Origin: Serratia rubidaea
GTDB lineage: Bacteria; Pseudomonadota; Gammaproteobacteria; Enterobacterales; Enterobacteriaceae
Direction of reading: 5' to 3'
Assembly: GCA_901472405.1 (NCBI GenBank)
Contig: LR590463.1
Location: 1,550,001 to 1,614,000 of the forward strand
Length of the DNA: 64,000 nt
The stretch's first letter is position 1, and every line of letters starts with the position of its first letter. Shown here one piece after another: positions 29,623-39,938 of this stretch. Below the pieces are notes generated by a model, which was not told the DNA's origin, did not search any database, and saw only the letters and a list, made by a program, of their open reading frames with translations. The translations under genes and the position numbers were made by a program.

Positions 29623-31798
29623 ATGGCAGATAAGAATAGAGTTAATGTGTCTCAAAACGATAGTTCGGATGAGCTGGATATTGGACGTTTGGTTGGCGAG
29701 CTGATTGACAATCGTTGGTTGATTATTGGTATTACCGCCATCTTCCTGACCTTCGGCATCATCTATTGCTTGTTTGCAACGCCGATATACAGCGCTAACG
29801 CGATTGTTCAGGTTGAGCAAAATGTCGGTAATAAGCTGTTAAGCAACATCAACCAGATGCTGCCTTCCGGCCAGCCGCAGTCAGCGCCGGAAATCGAACT
29901 GCTGAAGTCGCGTATGATTCTGGGGAAAACCGTTGAAGATCTTAATCTGACCACGGATATTCAACAGGATTACTTCCCGATCCTTGGCCGCGGATTTGCA
30001 CGCCTGATGCATAAGGATCCCGGTCAGCTGTCGGTGTCCAAGCTGACGCTGCCGAAAGGCTGGGCTTCCCCTTCGTTCAAACTGACCGTCGACAGCGCAA
30101 CGGACTACACCATCAGCAAGGATGGTGACGAGTTGTTCAAAGGTAAAGTCGGCGTGTTTGCGCAGCAAAAAGGCGTATCTATCCTGGTCAGCGATATCGT
30201 TGCTGAACCGGGCACGACCTTTACCATCACTTCCAGAACCTATCTGTCAGCCATCAATCAGCTGGCCGATCAGTATGAAGTGGTTGACCAGGGTAAAGAT
30301 ACCGGCGTCCTGGGGCTGACGTTGACCGGGGACAACCCGGTGATGATCCAAAAAAATTCTAAATAGCATCACGCGTAACTATCTGGAACAGAATATTGAG
30401 CGTAAATCTGAAGAAGATGCGAAAAGCCTGGTCTTCCTGCGTATGCAGCTGCCTAAGGTACGTGCTTCTCTGGATGGCGCCGAAGATAAATTGAGCCACT
30501 ATCGTCAGCAGAAAGATTCCGTTGACCTGACGATGGAAGCGAAATCTATTCTTGATAGCATCGTAGCGGTGGAAGGGCAGTTGAATGAACTGACCTTCAA
30601 AGAAGCTGATATTTCCAAACTGTATACCAAAGAGCACCCGGCTTACCGCTCCCTGCTTGAAAAGCGTAAGACGCTGGAAGAAGAGCGCGATCGCTTGAAC
30701 AAGCGGGTAAACGCGATGCCTGAAACACAGCAGGAAGTGGTGCGTTTGAGCCGTGATGTCGACTCCGGTAAAGAAGTCTACATGCAGCTGCTTAACCGTG
30801 AGCAAGAGCTGAACATTTCGAAAGCCAGCACCATCGGCAACGTGCGTATCGTTGACCGTGCGATGACCGGCGACAGCCCGGTACAGCCGCGCAAAGCGAT
30901 CATCATGCTGTTGAGCCTGGTTCTGGGCGGCATGGTGTCCTGCGGCTATGTTCTGGCGCGCAGCTATCTGCATCGCGGTATCGAAAGCCCTGAGCAGCTT
31001 GAAGAGATGGGCATCAATGTCTATGCGAGCGTTCCGCTTTCCGAATGGCAGCGTAAGCGCGATATGGAGCTGATTTCTAAAATCAAAGGCCGGAAACAAA
31101 ATGCGGACGCCGATTCGCTGCTGGCATTCGGTAACCCGGCTGACCTGGCGATTGAAGCGATTCGCAGCCTGCGTACCAGTTTGCACTTTGCGATGATGGA
31201 AGCCAAAAATAATGTGCTGATGATTTCCGGCGCCAGCCCTGGCATCGGTAAGACCTTTATCAGCGCCAACTTGGCGGCCGTTGTGGCGCAAACGGGTCAG
31301 CGCGTGCTGTTAATCGATAGCGATATGCGTAAAGGTTATGTGCACGAACTGATCGGCGCCGATGGTAAACAGGGCCTGTCCAATGTCTTGTCGGGCAAAC
31401 TGTCGATTAATGAAGCCGTACAGCATACTCAGTCCAATGTGTTCGACTTTATTTCTCGCGGTCAGATCCCGCCGAATCCTTCTGAACTGCTGATGCACCG
31501 CCGTTTCGAAGAGGTGCTGAAATGGGCGTCTGAAAACTACGATCTGGTTCTGGTGGATACGCCGCCGATTCTGGCGGTTACCGATGCGGCGATTATCGGT
31601 AAGCATGCAGGTACTTCACTGCTGGTGGCCCGTTTTGAGCTGAACAGCCCTAAAGAAGTCGAAGTCAGTATCCGTCGTTTCGAACAGAATGGCATTGAGA
31701 TTAAAGGCGTCATTCTGAACGCCGTGGTGCGCAAGCTGTCGAATTATTATAGCTATGGTTACGATAACTACAGTTATAACTACGACTCTGAAAAATAA
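29623..31798 (+). CDS. wzc: polysaccharide co-polymerase / BY-kinase Wzc (one-base frameshift)
   Basis: Inner-membrane tyrosine autokinase controlling chain length and export with Wza. The corrected protein has 724 residues (E. coli 720). It shows a Wzz domain with first helix at ~32-52, a long periplasmic coiled region, a second helix at ~425-445 (AIIMLLSLVLGGMVSCGYVL), Walker A GASPGIGKT at ~536-544, Walker A-prime LIDSDMRKG, Walker B VLVDTPP, and seven tyrosines in the last ~20 residues. The frame breaks in seven A at 30350-30356; with six the sequence continues MIQKILNSITRNYLEQNIE. Start 29623 is chosen over an upstream ATG inside wzb because of the AGGA and the family alignment. A likely sequencing error. 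Confidence 0.95.
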
Positions 31799-31814
31799 AT
31801 CTCTCCTGTATAAA

Positions 31815-31838
31815 GCTGGCTATAATTCTATAGCCAGC
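31815..31838 (+). promoter_or_regulatory. attenuator-like hairpin after wzc
   Basis: A perfect 10-bp stem GCTGGCTATA / TATAGCCAGC with a four-base loop lies 17 bases after the wzc stop, without a T-run. Group 1 capsule loci of E. coli and Klebsiella have a stem-loop at this same place that lowers transcription of the downstream repeat-unit genes relative to wza-wzb-wzc. The same role here is inference. Confidence 0.55.
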
Positions 31839-31943
31839 CGTTATCCTAAAAAATCTAATTAACTATCCAAGATTTGTTGTCTCTCTTGCATAGAGAGCAT
31901 TGCATGTCATATATTGCAATATAATAAAGATCGGGTGATCACG

Positions 31944-32852
31944 ATGAAATATCTAATTGCCATTCCCACATATAATGGGGGGAAGGTGTGGCAGGAATCC
32001 GCTGACGGAATATCGGAATTCAATCTTAATAAGGCCGTGGTGTATGTCGTAGACTCAGGCAGTAAGGATGATACGCTGGCTATTGCAAAACAGCATGATT
32101 TCGAAACGCTGTCTATTGATTCTAAGGATTTCAATCATGGCGGAACCAGAAATCAGGCCGTTGAAAATAATATTGATCGCGCCGATGTTATAATTTTTCT
32201 CACCCAGGATGCGATCCCGCAGCCAGGGTTTCTGGATGAGATTACGCAGGTCTTCAACGATCCTAAAGTGGCCTGTGCGTATGGACGACAACTTCCTCAT
32301 AAGGATGCGAACCCTTTAGCTACGCATGCCAGGATGTTTAATTATAGCGCGGAGAGCTATACCAGCGAATTTAAAGATAAAGAAAGACTGGGTATAAAAA
32401 CCGTTTTCACGTCTAATTCTTTTGCTGCGTATCGTACCTCCGTATTTAAAGAGTTGGGTGGTTTTCCTTCGAACACTATTCTTTCCGAAGATATGTATTT
32501 TGCCGCCAAGGCGGTGATGGCAGGTTATAAAGTCAGCTATTGCGCCGGCGCTGAAGTTCGCCACTCTCATAACTACACGCCGCTTGAAGAGTTTAAGCGC
32601 TATTTTGATATTGGTGTCTTTCACTATGATGAGTCCTGGATCAGAGATAAGTTTGGTGGAGCTGGCGGTGAAGGGATGCGTTTTATTAAATCTGAGTTAT
32701 CTTTCTTATTAAAAAATCATCCGCTATGGATACCTCGAGCTTGTGTGCACAATTTTCTGAAGATCGTGGGCTATAAGTTGGGGATGAAGTATCCTAAGCT
32801 GCCGCGGAAATGGTTGCCAAAATTAAGTATGCATAGCCGGTTTTGGAAATAA
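31944..32852 (+). CDS. GT2 glycosyltransferase, rhamnosyltransferase-like
   Basis: A 302-residue GT-A fold enzyme, cytosolic face. It shows LIAIPTYNGG, VVDSGSKDDT, and then SKDFNHGGTRNQAVE, which is typical of rhamnosyltransferases of the RfbN/RfbF type. TQDAIPQPGFLD supplies the metal-site region, and SEDMYFAAKAVMAGYKV the acceptor/catalytic region. Start 31944 is set at MKYLIAIPTYN; an in-frame ATG ten codons earlier is not conserved. The rfbBACD genes four kilobases downstream would supply dTDP-L-rhamnose. The sugar assignment is inferred from motif and context. It precedes wcaJ by 61 bases. Confidence 0.85.
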   Translation: MKYLIAIPTYNGGKVWQESADGISEFNLNKAVVYVVDSGSKDDTLAIAKQHDFETLSIDSKDFNHGGTRNQAVENNIDRADVIIFLTQDAIPQPGFLDEITQVFNDPKVACAYGRQLPHKDANPLATHARMFNYSAESYTSEFKDKERLGIKTVFTSNSFAAYRTSVFKELGGFPSNTILSEDMYFAAKAVMAGYKVSYCAGAEVRHSHNYTPLEEFKRYFDIGVFHYDESWIRDKFGGAGGEGMRFIKSELSFLLKNHPLWIPRACVHNFLKIVGYKLGMKYPKLPRKWLPKLSMHSRFWK

Positions 32853-32913
32853 TGAATCTAAACCAGCGTGGATTCATATCGGCTTGGTAGATTAATGGGG
32901 AAAGAGACACATA

Positions 32914-34317
32914 ATGAATGAATCAAGTAGAAGCATGACTCACTCCAACGCTTCCATTATCTCAATGCTACAGCGATTTTCCGATATATTCAGCATGCTG
33001 CTTGGTATGATGCTGGTTGGGTATATCAGTCATCAGCAAATCGGCCTTGTTCACGGCATTGTTGCTTTAATCTGTCTTGTGCTGTTCCAGATGATCGGTG
33101 GGATGACCGATTTTTATCGTTCGTGGCGAGGGGTAAGTTTCCGTCTGGAGCTGCAGTTTTTATTAAGAAACTGGTTGCTCAGCGTAATCTTCACCGCGGG
33201 TATTATTGCCTTTATTAATGAGATTAATATCACCATCAAGTTTTATGCTTTATGGTCATTCTTCTCATTAGTATTGTTCGTCTTTTTCCGTAGCCTCATT
33301 CGCGTCATCCTGGGACACTTGCGTAAGGTCGGTTATAACAACCGTAAGGTTGTGATGATTGGCGATCTTGCTTCCGGCGTGCATTTGGCCGAAAGCATTA
33401 AAAATGCGCCGTGGCTGGGGCTGAATCTGTTGGGGTACTTCTCGACGACGGGGCAGGTGCAGGGGTACGATAAACTCGATATGAATCATTTGGGCGATAT
33501 TGATGCTTTGATTGCTCAGGTGAACGAAAATAATATTGATAGGGTTTATATTGCTTTGCCGATGGAGCAGTCCAAAGAGATTAACTATATCCTCTCTGCG
33601 TTGGCTGACAGTACATGTACCGTCATGTTGATACCGGACATCTTTACCTTCAATGTCTTGCACTCGCGCAGTGAAATGATCTACGGCGTGCCGGTGATTT
33701 CTTTATATGACACGCCGATGAGCGGTGTGAATATGGTGTTGAAACGTATTGAAGACATCATATTTTCAACCTGTATTCTGCTTTTCATCTCCCCGGTATT
33801 GCTGACGATTGCCTTAATCATCAAGGTCACCTCACCGGGACCGGTGCTGTTTAAACAGTTGCGCTACGGCATTGACGGGCGGGCGATCAAAGTTTGGAAG
33901 TTCCGCAGTATGACCGTGATGGAAAACGGCGATAAGGTTATCCAGGCGAAAAAGGGGGATAGCCGTATTACGCCGTTTGGCGGCCTGCTACGCAGAACCT
34001 CTCTGGACGAGCTGCCGCAGTTTTTCAATGTGATCAAAGGGGATATGTCTATTGTTGGTCCACGGCCGCACGCCGTTGCACACAATGAACAGTACCGCAA
34101 ACTGATCAAGGGATATATGCTGCGCCATAAAATGAAACCGGGTATTACCGGCTGGGCCCAAATAAATGGCTGGCGTGGAGAAACGGATGTTTTGGAGAAA
34201 ATGGAAAAAAGGGTTGAATATGACCTCTACTATATCCAGAACTGGAGTTTGTGGATGGATTTAAAAATTATTTTCCTGACCGTTTTCAAAGGTTTTATCA
34301 ATAAGTCGGCTTATTAG
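32914..34317 (+). CDS. wcaJ: undecaprenyl-phosphate glucose-1-phosphate transferase WcaJ
   Basis: Starts each repeat unit by moving glucose-1-phosphate from UDP-glucose to undecaprenyl phosphate. The 467-residue protein has four N-terminal helices (GGMTDFYRSWRGVSFRLELQ included), a CoA-binding-like middle domain, and the C-terminal polyprenyl sugar-phosphotransferase domain. Landmarks there are SPGPVLFKQLRYGIDGRAI, KVWKFRSMTVMENGDK, LRRTSLDELPQFFNVIKGDMS, VGPRPHAVAHNEQYR and KPGITGWAQINGWRGETD. Identity with E. coli WcaJ is high to the last residues (FKGFINKSAY), so glucose is favoured over galactose (WbaP type). UDP-glucose would come from the galU gene of the same locus. Confidence 0.94.
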   Translation: MNESSRSMTHSNASIISMLQRFSDIFSMLLGMMLVGYISHQQIGLVHGIVALICLVLFQMIGGMTDFYRSWRGVSFRLELQFLLRNWLLSVIFTAGIIAFINEINITIKFYALWSFFSLVLFVFFRSLIRVILGHLRKVGYNNRKVVMIGDLASGVHLAESIKNAPWLGLNLLGYFSTTGQVQGYDKLDMNHLGDIDALIAQVNENNIDRVYIALPMEQSKEINYILSALADSTCTVMLIPDIFTFNVLHSRSEMIYGVPVISLYDTPMSGVNMVLKRIEDIIFSTCILLFISPVLLTIALIIKVTSPGPVLFKQLRYGIDGRAIKVWKFRSMTVMENGDKVIQAKKGDSRITPFGGLLRRTSLDELPQFFNVIKGDMSIVGPRPHAVAHNEQYRKLIKGYMLRHKMKPGITGWAQINGWRGETDVLEKMEKRVEYDLYYIQNWSLWMDLKIIFLTVFKGFINKSAY

Positions 34318-34342
34318 TTGATAGTTCAAGATTGAGGATATT

Positions 34343-35407
34343 ATGAAAATTATCGTTACCGGTGGTGCTGGGTTTATTGGGTCCGCAGTGGCCCGCCATA
34401 TTATTAACGATACCGCGGATGAAATCTTGGTTCTGGATAGCCTGACCTATGCCGGCAATCTGGAATCGCTGAAAACGGTGGCTGACAACGCCCGTTTTAA
34501 ATTCGAGCACGTTGATATCTGTAACCGTGCGGAGTTGGATCGCGTCTTTAGCGAGTTCAAACCTGATGCGGTCATGCACCTGGCGGCAGAGAGCCATGTG
34601 GACCGTTCAATCGATGGCCCGGCCGCGTTTATTGAAACCAACGTCGTTGGTACCTACACCCTGTTGGAAGCAACGCGTCAGTATTGGAATACGCTGGACA
34701 ACGATGCGAAGCAGGCTTTCCGCTTCCATCACATCTCTACCGATGAAGTTTACGGCGACCTGCACGGTACCGACGACCTGTTCACGGAAACCACGCCGTA
34801 TGCGCCAAGCAGCCCATATTCCGCTTCCAAGGCTTCGAGCGACCATCTGGTGCGCGCGTGGCTGCGTACTTACGGGCTGCCGACTATCGTGACCAACTGT
34901 TCAAATAACTATGGTCCTTATCATTTCCCGGAAAAATTGATCCCGCTGATCATCCTGAACGCGCTGGACGGCAAACCGCTGCCGGTGTATGGCAACGGCG
35001 CGCAGATCCGCGACTGGCTGTATGTGGAAGATCACGCGCGTGCGCTGTACAAAGTCGTTACCGAAGGTGAGGTTGGCGAAACCTACAACATCGGCGGTCA
35101 TAACGAACGTAAGAATATCGAGGTTGTACAAACCATCTGCCGTCTGTTGGACGAACTGGTGCCGAACAAGCCGGCGAACGTCAACCTGTATGAAGATCTG
35201 ATCACCTACGTTGCCGACCGTCCTGGTCACGATATGCGCTATGCGATCGACGCATCCAAAATTGACCGTGAGCTGGGCTGGAAACCGCAAGAAACCTTCG
35301 AAAGCGGCATCAGAAAAACCGTGGAATGGTATCTGGCAAATGAAGCCTGGTGGAGCCGCGTTAAAGATGGCTCTTATGCCGGTGAACGTCTGGGCCTGAC
35401 CCGTTAA
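34343..35407 (+). CDS. rfbB: dTDP-glucose 4,6-dehydratase
   Basis: Second step of dTDP-L-rhamnose synthesis, making dTDP-4-keto-6-deoxyglucose. The 354-residue SDR enzyme has the NAD loop [14 protein letters not shown], the catalytic [11 protein letters not shown], the Tyr-Lys pair in [12 protein letters not shown], and [18 protein letters not shown]. It lies 25 bases after wcaJ and 22 before rfbA. The gene order is B-A-C-D rather than the Salmonella B-D-A-C. Confidence 0.97.
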   Translation: MKIIVTGGAGFIGSAVARHIINDTADEILVLDSLTYAGNLESLKTVADNARFKFEHVDICNRAELDRVFSEFKPDAVMHLAAESHVDRSIDGPAAFIETNVVGTYTLLEATRQYWNTLDNDAKQAFRFHHISTDEVYGDLHGTDDLFTETTPYAPSSPYSASKASSDHLVRAWLRTYGLPTIVTNCSNNYGPYHFPEKLIPLIILNALDGKPLPVYGNGAQIRDWLYVEDHARALYKVVTEGEVGETYNIGGHNERKNIEVVQTICRLLDELVPNKPANVNLYEDLITYVADRPGHDMRYAIDASKIDRELGWKPQETFESGIRKTVEWYLANEAWWSRVKDGSYAGERLGLTR

Positions 35408-35429
35408 ATTTTAAGTAAGGAGTTTCAAC

Positions 35430-36300
35430 ATGAAAGGTATTGTCTTAGCGGGTGGCTCCGGCACGCGTTTATATCCCATCACTCGCGGTGTCTCAAAACA
35501 GCTGCTGCCTATCTATGATAAGCCGATGGTGTATTACCCGATCTCGGTGCTGATGCTGGCCGGGATCCGCGATATTCTGATTATTTCCACGCCGGAAGAT
35601 ATGCCTTCCTTCCAGCGCCTGTTGGGCGACGGCAGCCGCTTCGGCATCAATCTGAGCTATGAAATCCAGCCAAGTCCGGACGGCCTGGCGCAGGCATTCC
35701 TGATTGGCGAAGAGTTTATCAACGGCGATCGCTGCGCGCTGGTTCTGGGCGACAACATCTACTTTGGTCAGAGCTTTGGCGCCAAGTTGGAAAACGTGGT
35801 GGCGCGTAATGAAGGTGCCACCGTATTCGGCTACCAGGTGATGGATCCGGAACGCTTTGGCGTGGTTGAGTTTGACGATCAGTTCCGTGCGCTGTCGCTG
35901 GAAGAAAAACCGGCGGTGCCAAAATCCAACTGGGCGGTGACCGGCCTCTATTTCTATGACGAGAACGTGGTTGAAATGGCGAAGCAGGTAAAAACCTTCT
36001 CCGCGCGGCGAACTGGAAATCACCACGCTGAACCAGATGTATCTGGATCAGGGCAAGTTGAATGTCGAGCTGCTGGGGCGCGGTTTTGCCTGGCTGGATA
36101 CCGGCACCCACGACAGCCTGATCGAGGCGTCGCAGTTTATTCACACCATTGAAAAGCGCCAGGGTTTCAAGGTGGCATGCCTGGAAGAGATCGCTTTCCG
36201 CAAGGGCTGGCTGTCACGCGAACAGGTTGCCGATGAGGCCAAGCTCCTGAGTAAAACGCTGTATGGGCAATACCTCGCACATATCATCCGGGAGAAGTAA
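35430..36300 (+). CDS. rfbA: glucose-1-phosphate thymidylyltransferase (one-base frameshift)
   Basis: First step of the rhamnose pathway, dTTP plus glucose-1-phosphate to dTDP-glucose. Shows [49 protein letters not shown] and [20 protein letters not shown]. The frame breaks in five A at 35990-35994; with four the sequence continues [20 protein letters not shown], and later [16 protein letters not shown], giving 289 residues. A likely sequencing error. It is followed one base later by rfbC. Confidence 0.95.
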
Positions 36301-36301
36301 C

Positions 36302-36836
36302 ATGCAAGTAACTGATAGCAAAATTGACGGCGTCAAAATTATCCAGCCGAAGGTATTTGGCGACGCGCGCGGTTTTTTCCTGGAAACTTTCGAGAAAAAA
36401 GCGCTACCAGGAAATGCTGAATATTGACCTCGATTTTGTGCAGGATAACCATTCACGCTCTGCCAAAGGCGTGCTGCGCGGTTTACATTTCCAAAAGGTA
36501 AACCCGCAGGGCAAGTTGGTGCGTGTGGTGCGTGGCGAAGTCTTTGATGTCGCCGTGGATATTCGTCCTGGCTCGCCGACGTTCGGCCAGTGGGAAGGGG
36601 TCATCCTGTCCGAAGAGAATAAAACCCAGTTCTGGGTGCCGCCGGGCCTAGCGCATGGTTTTGTCGTGCTGTCTGACATTGCCGATTTTGAGTACAAATG
36701 CACCGATTACTACAACCCTAGCCACGAAGGTTGCCTGCTGTGGAACGACCCAGAGGTAGGTATTGAATGGCCAATCGATAATCCGCTGCTGTCTGAAAAA
36801 GACAAAGTGGGCAAGTTGCTCAAGGAGCTGGCGTAA
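36302..36836 (+). CDS. rfbC: dTDP-4-dehydrorhamnose 3,5-epimerase (one-base frameshift)
   Basis: Third step of the dTDP-L-rhamnose pathway, a cupin-fold epimerase. N-terminal IIQPKVFGDARGFFLETF leads to a frame break in six A at 36395-36400; with five it continues EKKRYQEMLNIDLDFVQDNH. Catalytic His and Tyr regions follow: SRSAKGVLRGLHFQ, GEVFDVAVDIRPGSPTFGQW, FWVPPGLAHGFVVLSD and YKCTDYYNPSHEG. Corrected length is 177 residues. The stop overlaps the rfbD start (TAATG). Confidence 0.94.
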
Positions 36837-37702
36837 TGAAAGTATTGCTGACGGGCTCGAAAGGCCAGCTGGGCAGCTGTTTCCAGGATCGCCTTCCTGA
36901 AGGATGGCAGGTTTGGGCAACGGACGCCGATGTACTTGATATCACCGATTTAGAGAAGGTCAAAGCGGCGGTCGCGGAGTTTCAGCCTGATGCTATCGTG
37001 AATGCGGCGGCCTATACGGCGGTTGATAAGGCGGAGCAGGATCGTGAACTGGCGGCGTTGATTAACGTTGTCGGGCCGAAAAACCTGGCGCTGGCGGCGA
37101 AAGAAGCCGGCGCTCGGTTGGTGCATGTCTCCACCGACTATGTGTTTGACGGTAAGGCCAGCGTCGCCTACAGCGAAACCGATGCGACCAACCCGCTGGG
37201 CGTTTACGGGCAAACCAAGCTGGATGGTGAAATCGCCGTTGCAGAGATTTTACCCGCATCATTGATCGTCCGCACCGCCTGGGTATTTAGCGAATACGGC
37301 AATAATTTCGTTAAGACCATGCTGCGTTTGGCGAAAGACCGCGATAGCTTGGGCATTGTGGCCGATCAGCGCGGTTGCCCGACCTATGCCGGCGATATTG
37401 CACAGGCAATTATCGATCTGCTGAAGCAAAATGCCGAGGGCGGCGTTTATCACTTCTGCGGCGATCGAGAAGTAAGCTGGAGTGATTTCGCCAAGTCGAT
37501 CTTTACGCATGCGCAGCAGCTGCAGCTGCTCAGCAAGGTGCCGCAGGTGGCTGAGATTACCACGGCTGACTACCCGACGCCGGCGGAAAGACCGCAATAT
37601 TCAACCCTGTCCTGCCGTAAAATAAATGCCGCCGGCATTGCCTCATCCGCTTGGGAAGAGGGGTTGCGTAAGGTATTGATTGATATCAAAAACAATCAGT
37701 AG
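36836..37702 (+). CDS. rfbD: dTDP-4-dehydrorhamnose reductase
   Basis: Last step to dTDP-L-rhamnose, NADPH-dependent. The 288-residue SDR-type enzyme has GSKGQLGSCFQ, NAAAYTAVDKAEQD, then HVSTDYVFDGKA, the Tyr-Lys pair of NPLGVYGQTKLDGE, and VRTAWVFSEYGNNFVKTML. Translationally coupled to rfbC by a one-base overlap. After it, 161 non-coding bases precede the next glycosyltransferase. Confidence 0.96.
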   Translation: MKVLLTGSKGQLGSCFQDRLPEGWQVWATDADVLDITDLEKVKAAVAEFQPDAIVNAAAYTAVDKAEQDRELAALINVVGPKNLALAAKEAGARLVHVSTDYVFDGKASVAYSETDATNPLGVYGQTKLDGEIAVAEILPASLIVRTAWVFSEYGNNFVKTMLRLAKDRDSLGIVADQRGCPTYAGDIAQAIIDLLKQNAEGGVYHFCGDREVSWSDFAKSIFTHAQQLQLLSKVPQVAEITTADYPTPAERPQYSTLSCRKINAAGIASSAWEEGLRKVLIDIKNNQ

Positions 37703-37863
37703 TCTGGGTAAAATATTTTTAGAAGCATGACCGAACCCTGGCCGGATTAATGGCCAGGGGATATTGGGTTGCGCACGTTGGTTTTGTTTATGCGCGGCCC
37801 AATATCGTCTGTTTTATAGAAAACAGGCCATGTCCGAATGAATTAGGAATATTTAGAGGTACT

Positions 37864-38760
37864 ATGACTGCTGAATCAGGTGTTATTGACCAGGATGCAT
37901 TGCCTAAGGTCAGTATTTATATCTCAACCTGCAATCGCGTTGATCGGTTGAAACGAGCGGTTCAATCCGTCTTGAATCAGGACTATCCTAATATCGAAGT
38001 GCTGGTCTGTGATGACGCCTCGGTTGATGGCACCGCAGACTATATGGCGGAACTGTGCGCCAAAGACGAACGCGTTCACTATTTGCGTAATGAAAAGAAT
38101 ATGGGAGCCTGCGCCACCAGGAATCTTGGCATCTTTACCGCATCCGGTAAATTCATTGCCGGCCTGGATGACGATGATGAGTTTACCCCGGATCGCATCT
38201 CATTTTTGGTGAAAAACTGGGATGATCAATATTCATTTTTGTGCTGTAACTTTAAAGAGGTTTACTCAGACGGCTCACACAATATTTATTACAAACAGGA
38301 TGAGCCCCTGGTTGCCGACTATCGCGCGTTGCTTTTTGATAATATCGCGTCGAACCAGATATTCACGTTAACCAAGAATTTGCAGGAAATCGGCGGTTTT
38401 GATACCCGCGTACGCCGCTTGCAGGATTGGGACACCTGGTTGCGACTGGCGTATTCCCATGGCCCGTTCAAGCGTTTCCCTGAATATAAGTACCTGATGC
38501 ATCATGACCATGCCAAAAATGAGCAGCGGGTATCCAAGAGTTACCCTCTCAGCAGCGCACTGAACGATTTGCTGCAGCGCAATCAGAATATCTATGTAGG
38601 TGATGACGCCAAGTTTATGAAGTTTATCGTGGCGTCCAGCGATAAAAGCGCATCGCTTTCTGAAAGCCTCTACTGGACGGTGAAGAAAACAGCGCCAAAG
38701 TATATTGTAAAATATCTTCTTAATAAGATGAATTTGAATCTTGGATTGATTAAATCATAA
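37864..38760 (+). CDS. GT2 glycosyltransferase
   Basis: A 298-residue family 2 transferase. Nucleotide-binding part: VSIYISTCNRVDRLKRAVQS and VLVCDDASVDGTADY. The metal motif lies in AGLDDDDEFTPDR, and the acceptor side includes GGFDTRVRRLQDWDTWLRLA. Start 37864 is chosen because AGAGGT lies just upstream and the fold begins there; the open frame extends back to 37750 without conserved sequence. The linked sugar cannot be named from the sequence. The upstream and downstream gaps (161 and 142 bases) are AT-rich. Confidence 0.85.
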   Translation: MTAESGVIDQDALPKVSIYISTCNRVDRLKRAVQSVLNQDYPNIEVLVCDDASVDGTADYMAELCAKDERVHYLRNEKNMGACATRNLGIFTASGKFIAGLDDDDEFTPDRISFLVKNWDDQYSFLCCNFKEVYSDGSHNIYYKQDEPLVADYRALLFDNIASNQIFTLTKNLQEIGGFDTRVRRLQDWDTWLRLAYSHGPFKRFPEYKYLMHHDHAKNEQRVSKSYPLSSALNDLLQRNQNIYVGDDAKFMKFIVASSDKSASLSESLYWTVKKTAPKYIVKYLLNKMNLNLGLIKS

Positions 38761-38902
38761 TCCTGAGCATGAGGTGTTTATCTCTGAGTAAATGATTTTA
38801 AAATGGATTTGGCCAGTGCGGATGAGGCTTAATGCCGTGCGGATTTATCTCATGATGTCATCCTTGCTCTGAAAAATATAATCTAAGTTTTAAGGTGTAA
38901 AA

Positions 38903-39736
38903 ATGTCGCAGAAATGTTTGGTGGTGATCGTCACCTACAACAGCCAAAAACATATTCAGTGGGTGCTGGACGGGTTAGAGTCATCACAAAATGACATCGT
39001 CGTTAGAATTATTGATTCAGGTTCAACGAACAGCGATTATCTGGATGCAATACAGAGTAAGCACCGGTTGGATGTGGTGAAAACCAACAATGTGGGTTTT
39101 GTGGCCGGTAACAACCAGGCCATGTTCGATGCCGCCTCTTATGACTGGGTACTGCTGCTTAATCCTGATGCCCATATTGAAGGGACAAACCTGGATCGCC
39201 TGTTATCCTTTGCCGCGACGAAAGAGCAGGAACAGGTGGGATTATTTTCCGTACCCCTGATCCGTTTTAATATCGATGAGAAAAAGCCGCTGCCAATTTT
39301 TGACTCCGTAGGGATTGCCTGCAGCCCGGTTGGACGCTGGTATGACATCGATGCCAACCAGCCGGTATCGACGCTGGATAAACAACCTACGGCGGTTGAC
39401 GCGGTGTGCGGCGCATTTATGCTGCTGCGCGTGCCGGCTTTGCTGCAGTGCCGTGATAAGCAGGGCAAGGTTGGTTTTGAAAGCTCCTACTACATGTATA
39501 AAGAAGATATTGAACTGTCTCTGCGTTTGAAGCGGCAGGGATGGGGCGTGTCTGTTTATAACGATGTGACGGCGTATCACTGCCGCGGATGGAACGGCGA
39601 ACGTAAGGATGTGCCTTATTGGGCGCGTTGGCATTCGGCCATTAATGATGTTGACGTCGCCTGGCGTTATAAATGGCGGGCGTTGCCGTATGCATTGGCC
39701 AAGCTTGCCTGGGTCAAATTTGTTGAGAAAAAATAA
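38903..39736 (+). CDS. GT2 glycosyltransferase, possible rhamnosyltransferase
   Basis: A 277-residue family 2 enzyme of the WbbL/RfbF-like group. It shows LVVIVTYNSQKHI, IIDSGSTNSDY, NVGFVAGNNQAMFDAASYDW, LLNPDAHIEGTNLD (the DxD-like Asp-Ala-His), and YMYKEDIELSLRLKRQGWGV. This NxGF-AGxNQ pattern is common in rhamnosyltransferases, so a second use of dTDP-L-rhamnose is likely but unproven. It is followed by a 202-base gap before the flippase. Confidence 0.82.
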   Translation: MSQKCLVVIVTYNSQKHIQWVLDGLESSQNDIVVRIIDSGSTNSDYLDAIQSKHRLDVVKTNNVGFVAGNNQAMFDAASYDWVLLLNPDAHIEGTNLDRLLSFAATKEQEQVGLFSVPLIRFNIDEKKPLPIFDSVGIACSPVGRWYDIDANQPVSTLDKQPTAVDAVCGAFMLLRVPALLQCRDKQGKVGFESSYYMYKEDIELSLRLKRQGWGVSVYNDVTAYHCRGWNGERKDVPYWARWHSAINDVDVAWRYKWRALPYALAKLAWVKFVEKK

Positions 39737-39938
39737 ATAAATCCATTGATATCATGTTTGATAACCTTGGCAAGCTAATGCTTGGTGCGGTAGCTGTGAT
39801 ATGACCATACATATCCATGACAAAGGCTATTTTTGTTTATGCCAAGATTATTTATTGAAAATAATCGCAAGGAAACCGACCTTGAATTTACGCGCAGCGT
39901 AAATTCAAGATGGGAATATTACAGGTCATAAAATCACT

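Noticed and set aside
27650..30356. Seven-A runs in galF and wzc as sites of programmed frameshifting or transcriptional slippage
   Set aside because: A7 can slip, but the same kind of one-base insertion occurs in A3-A6 runs, C pairs and G pairs of unrelated genes including metG, so a shared technical cause is simpler.
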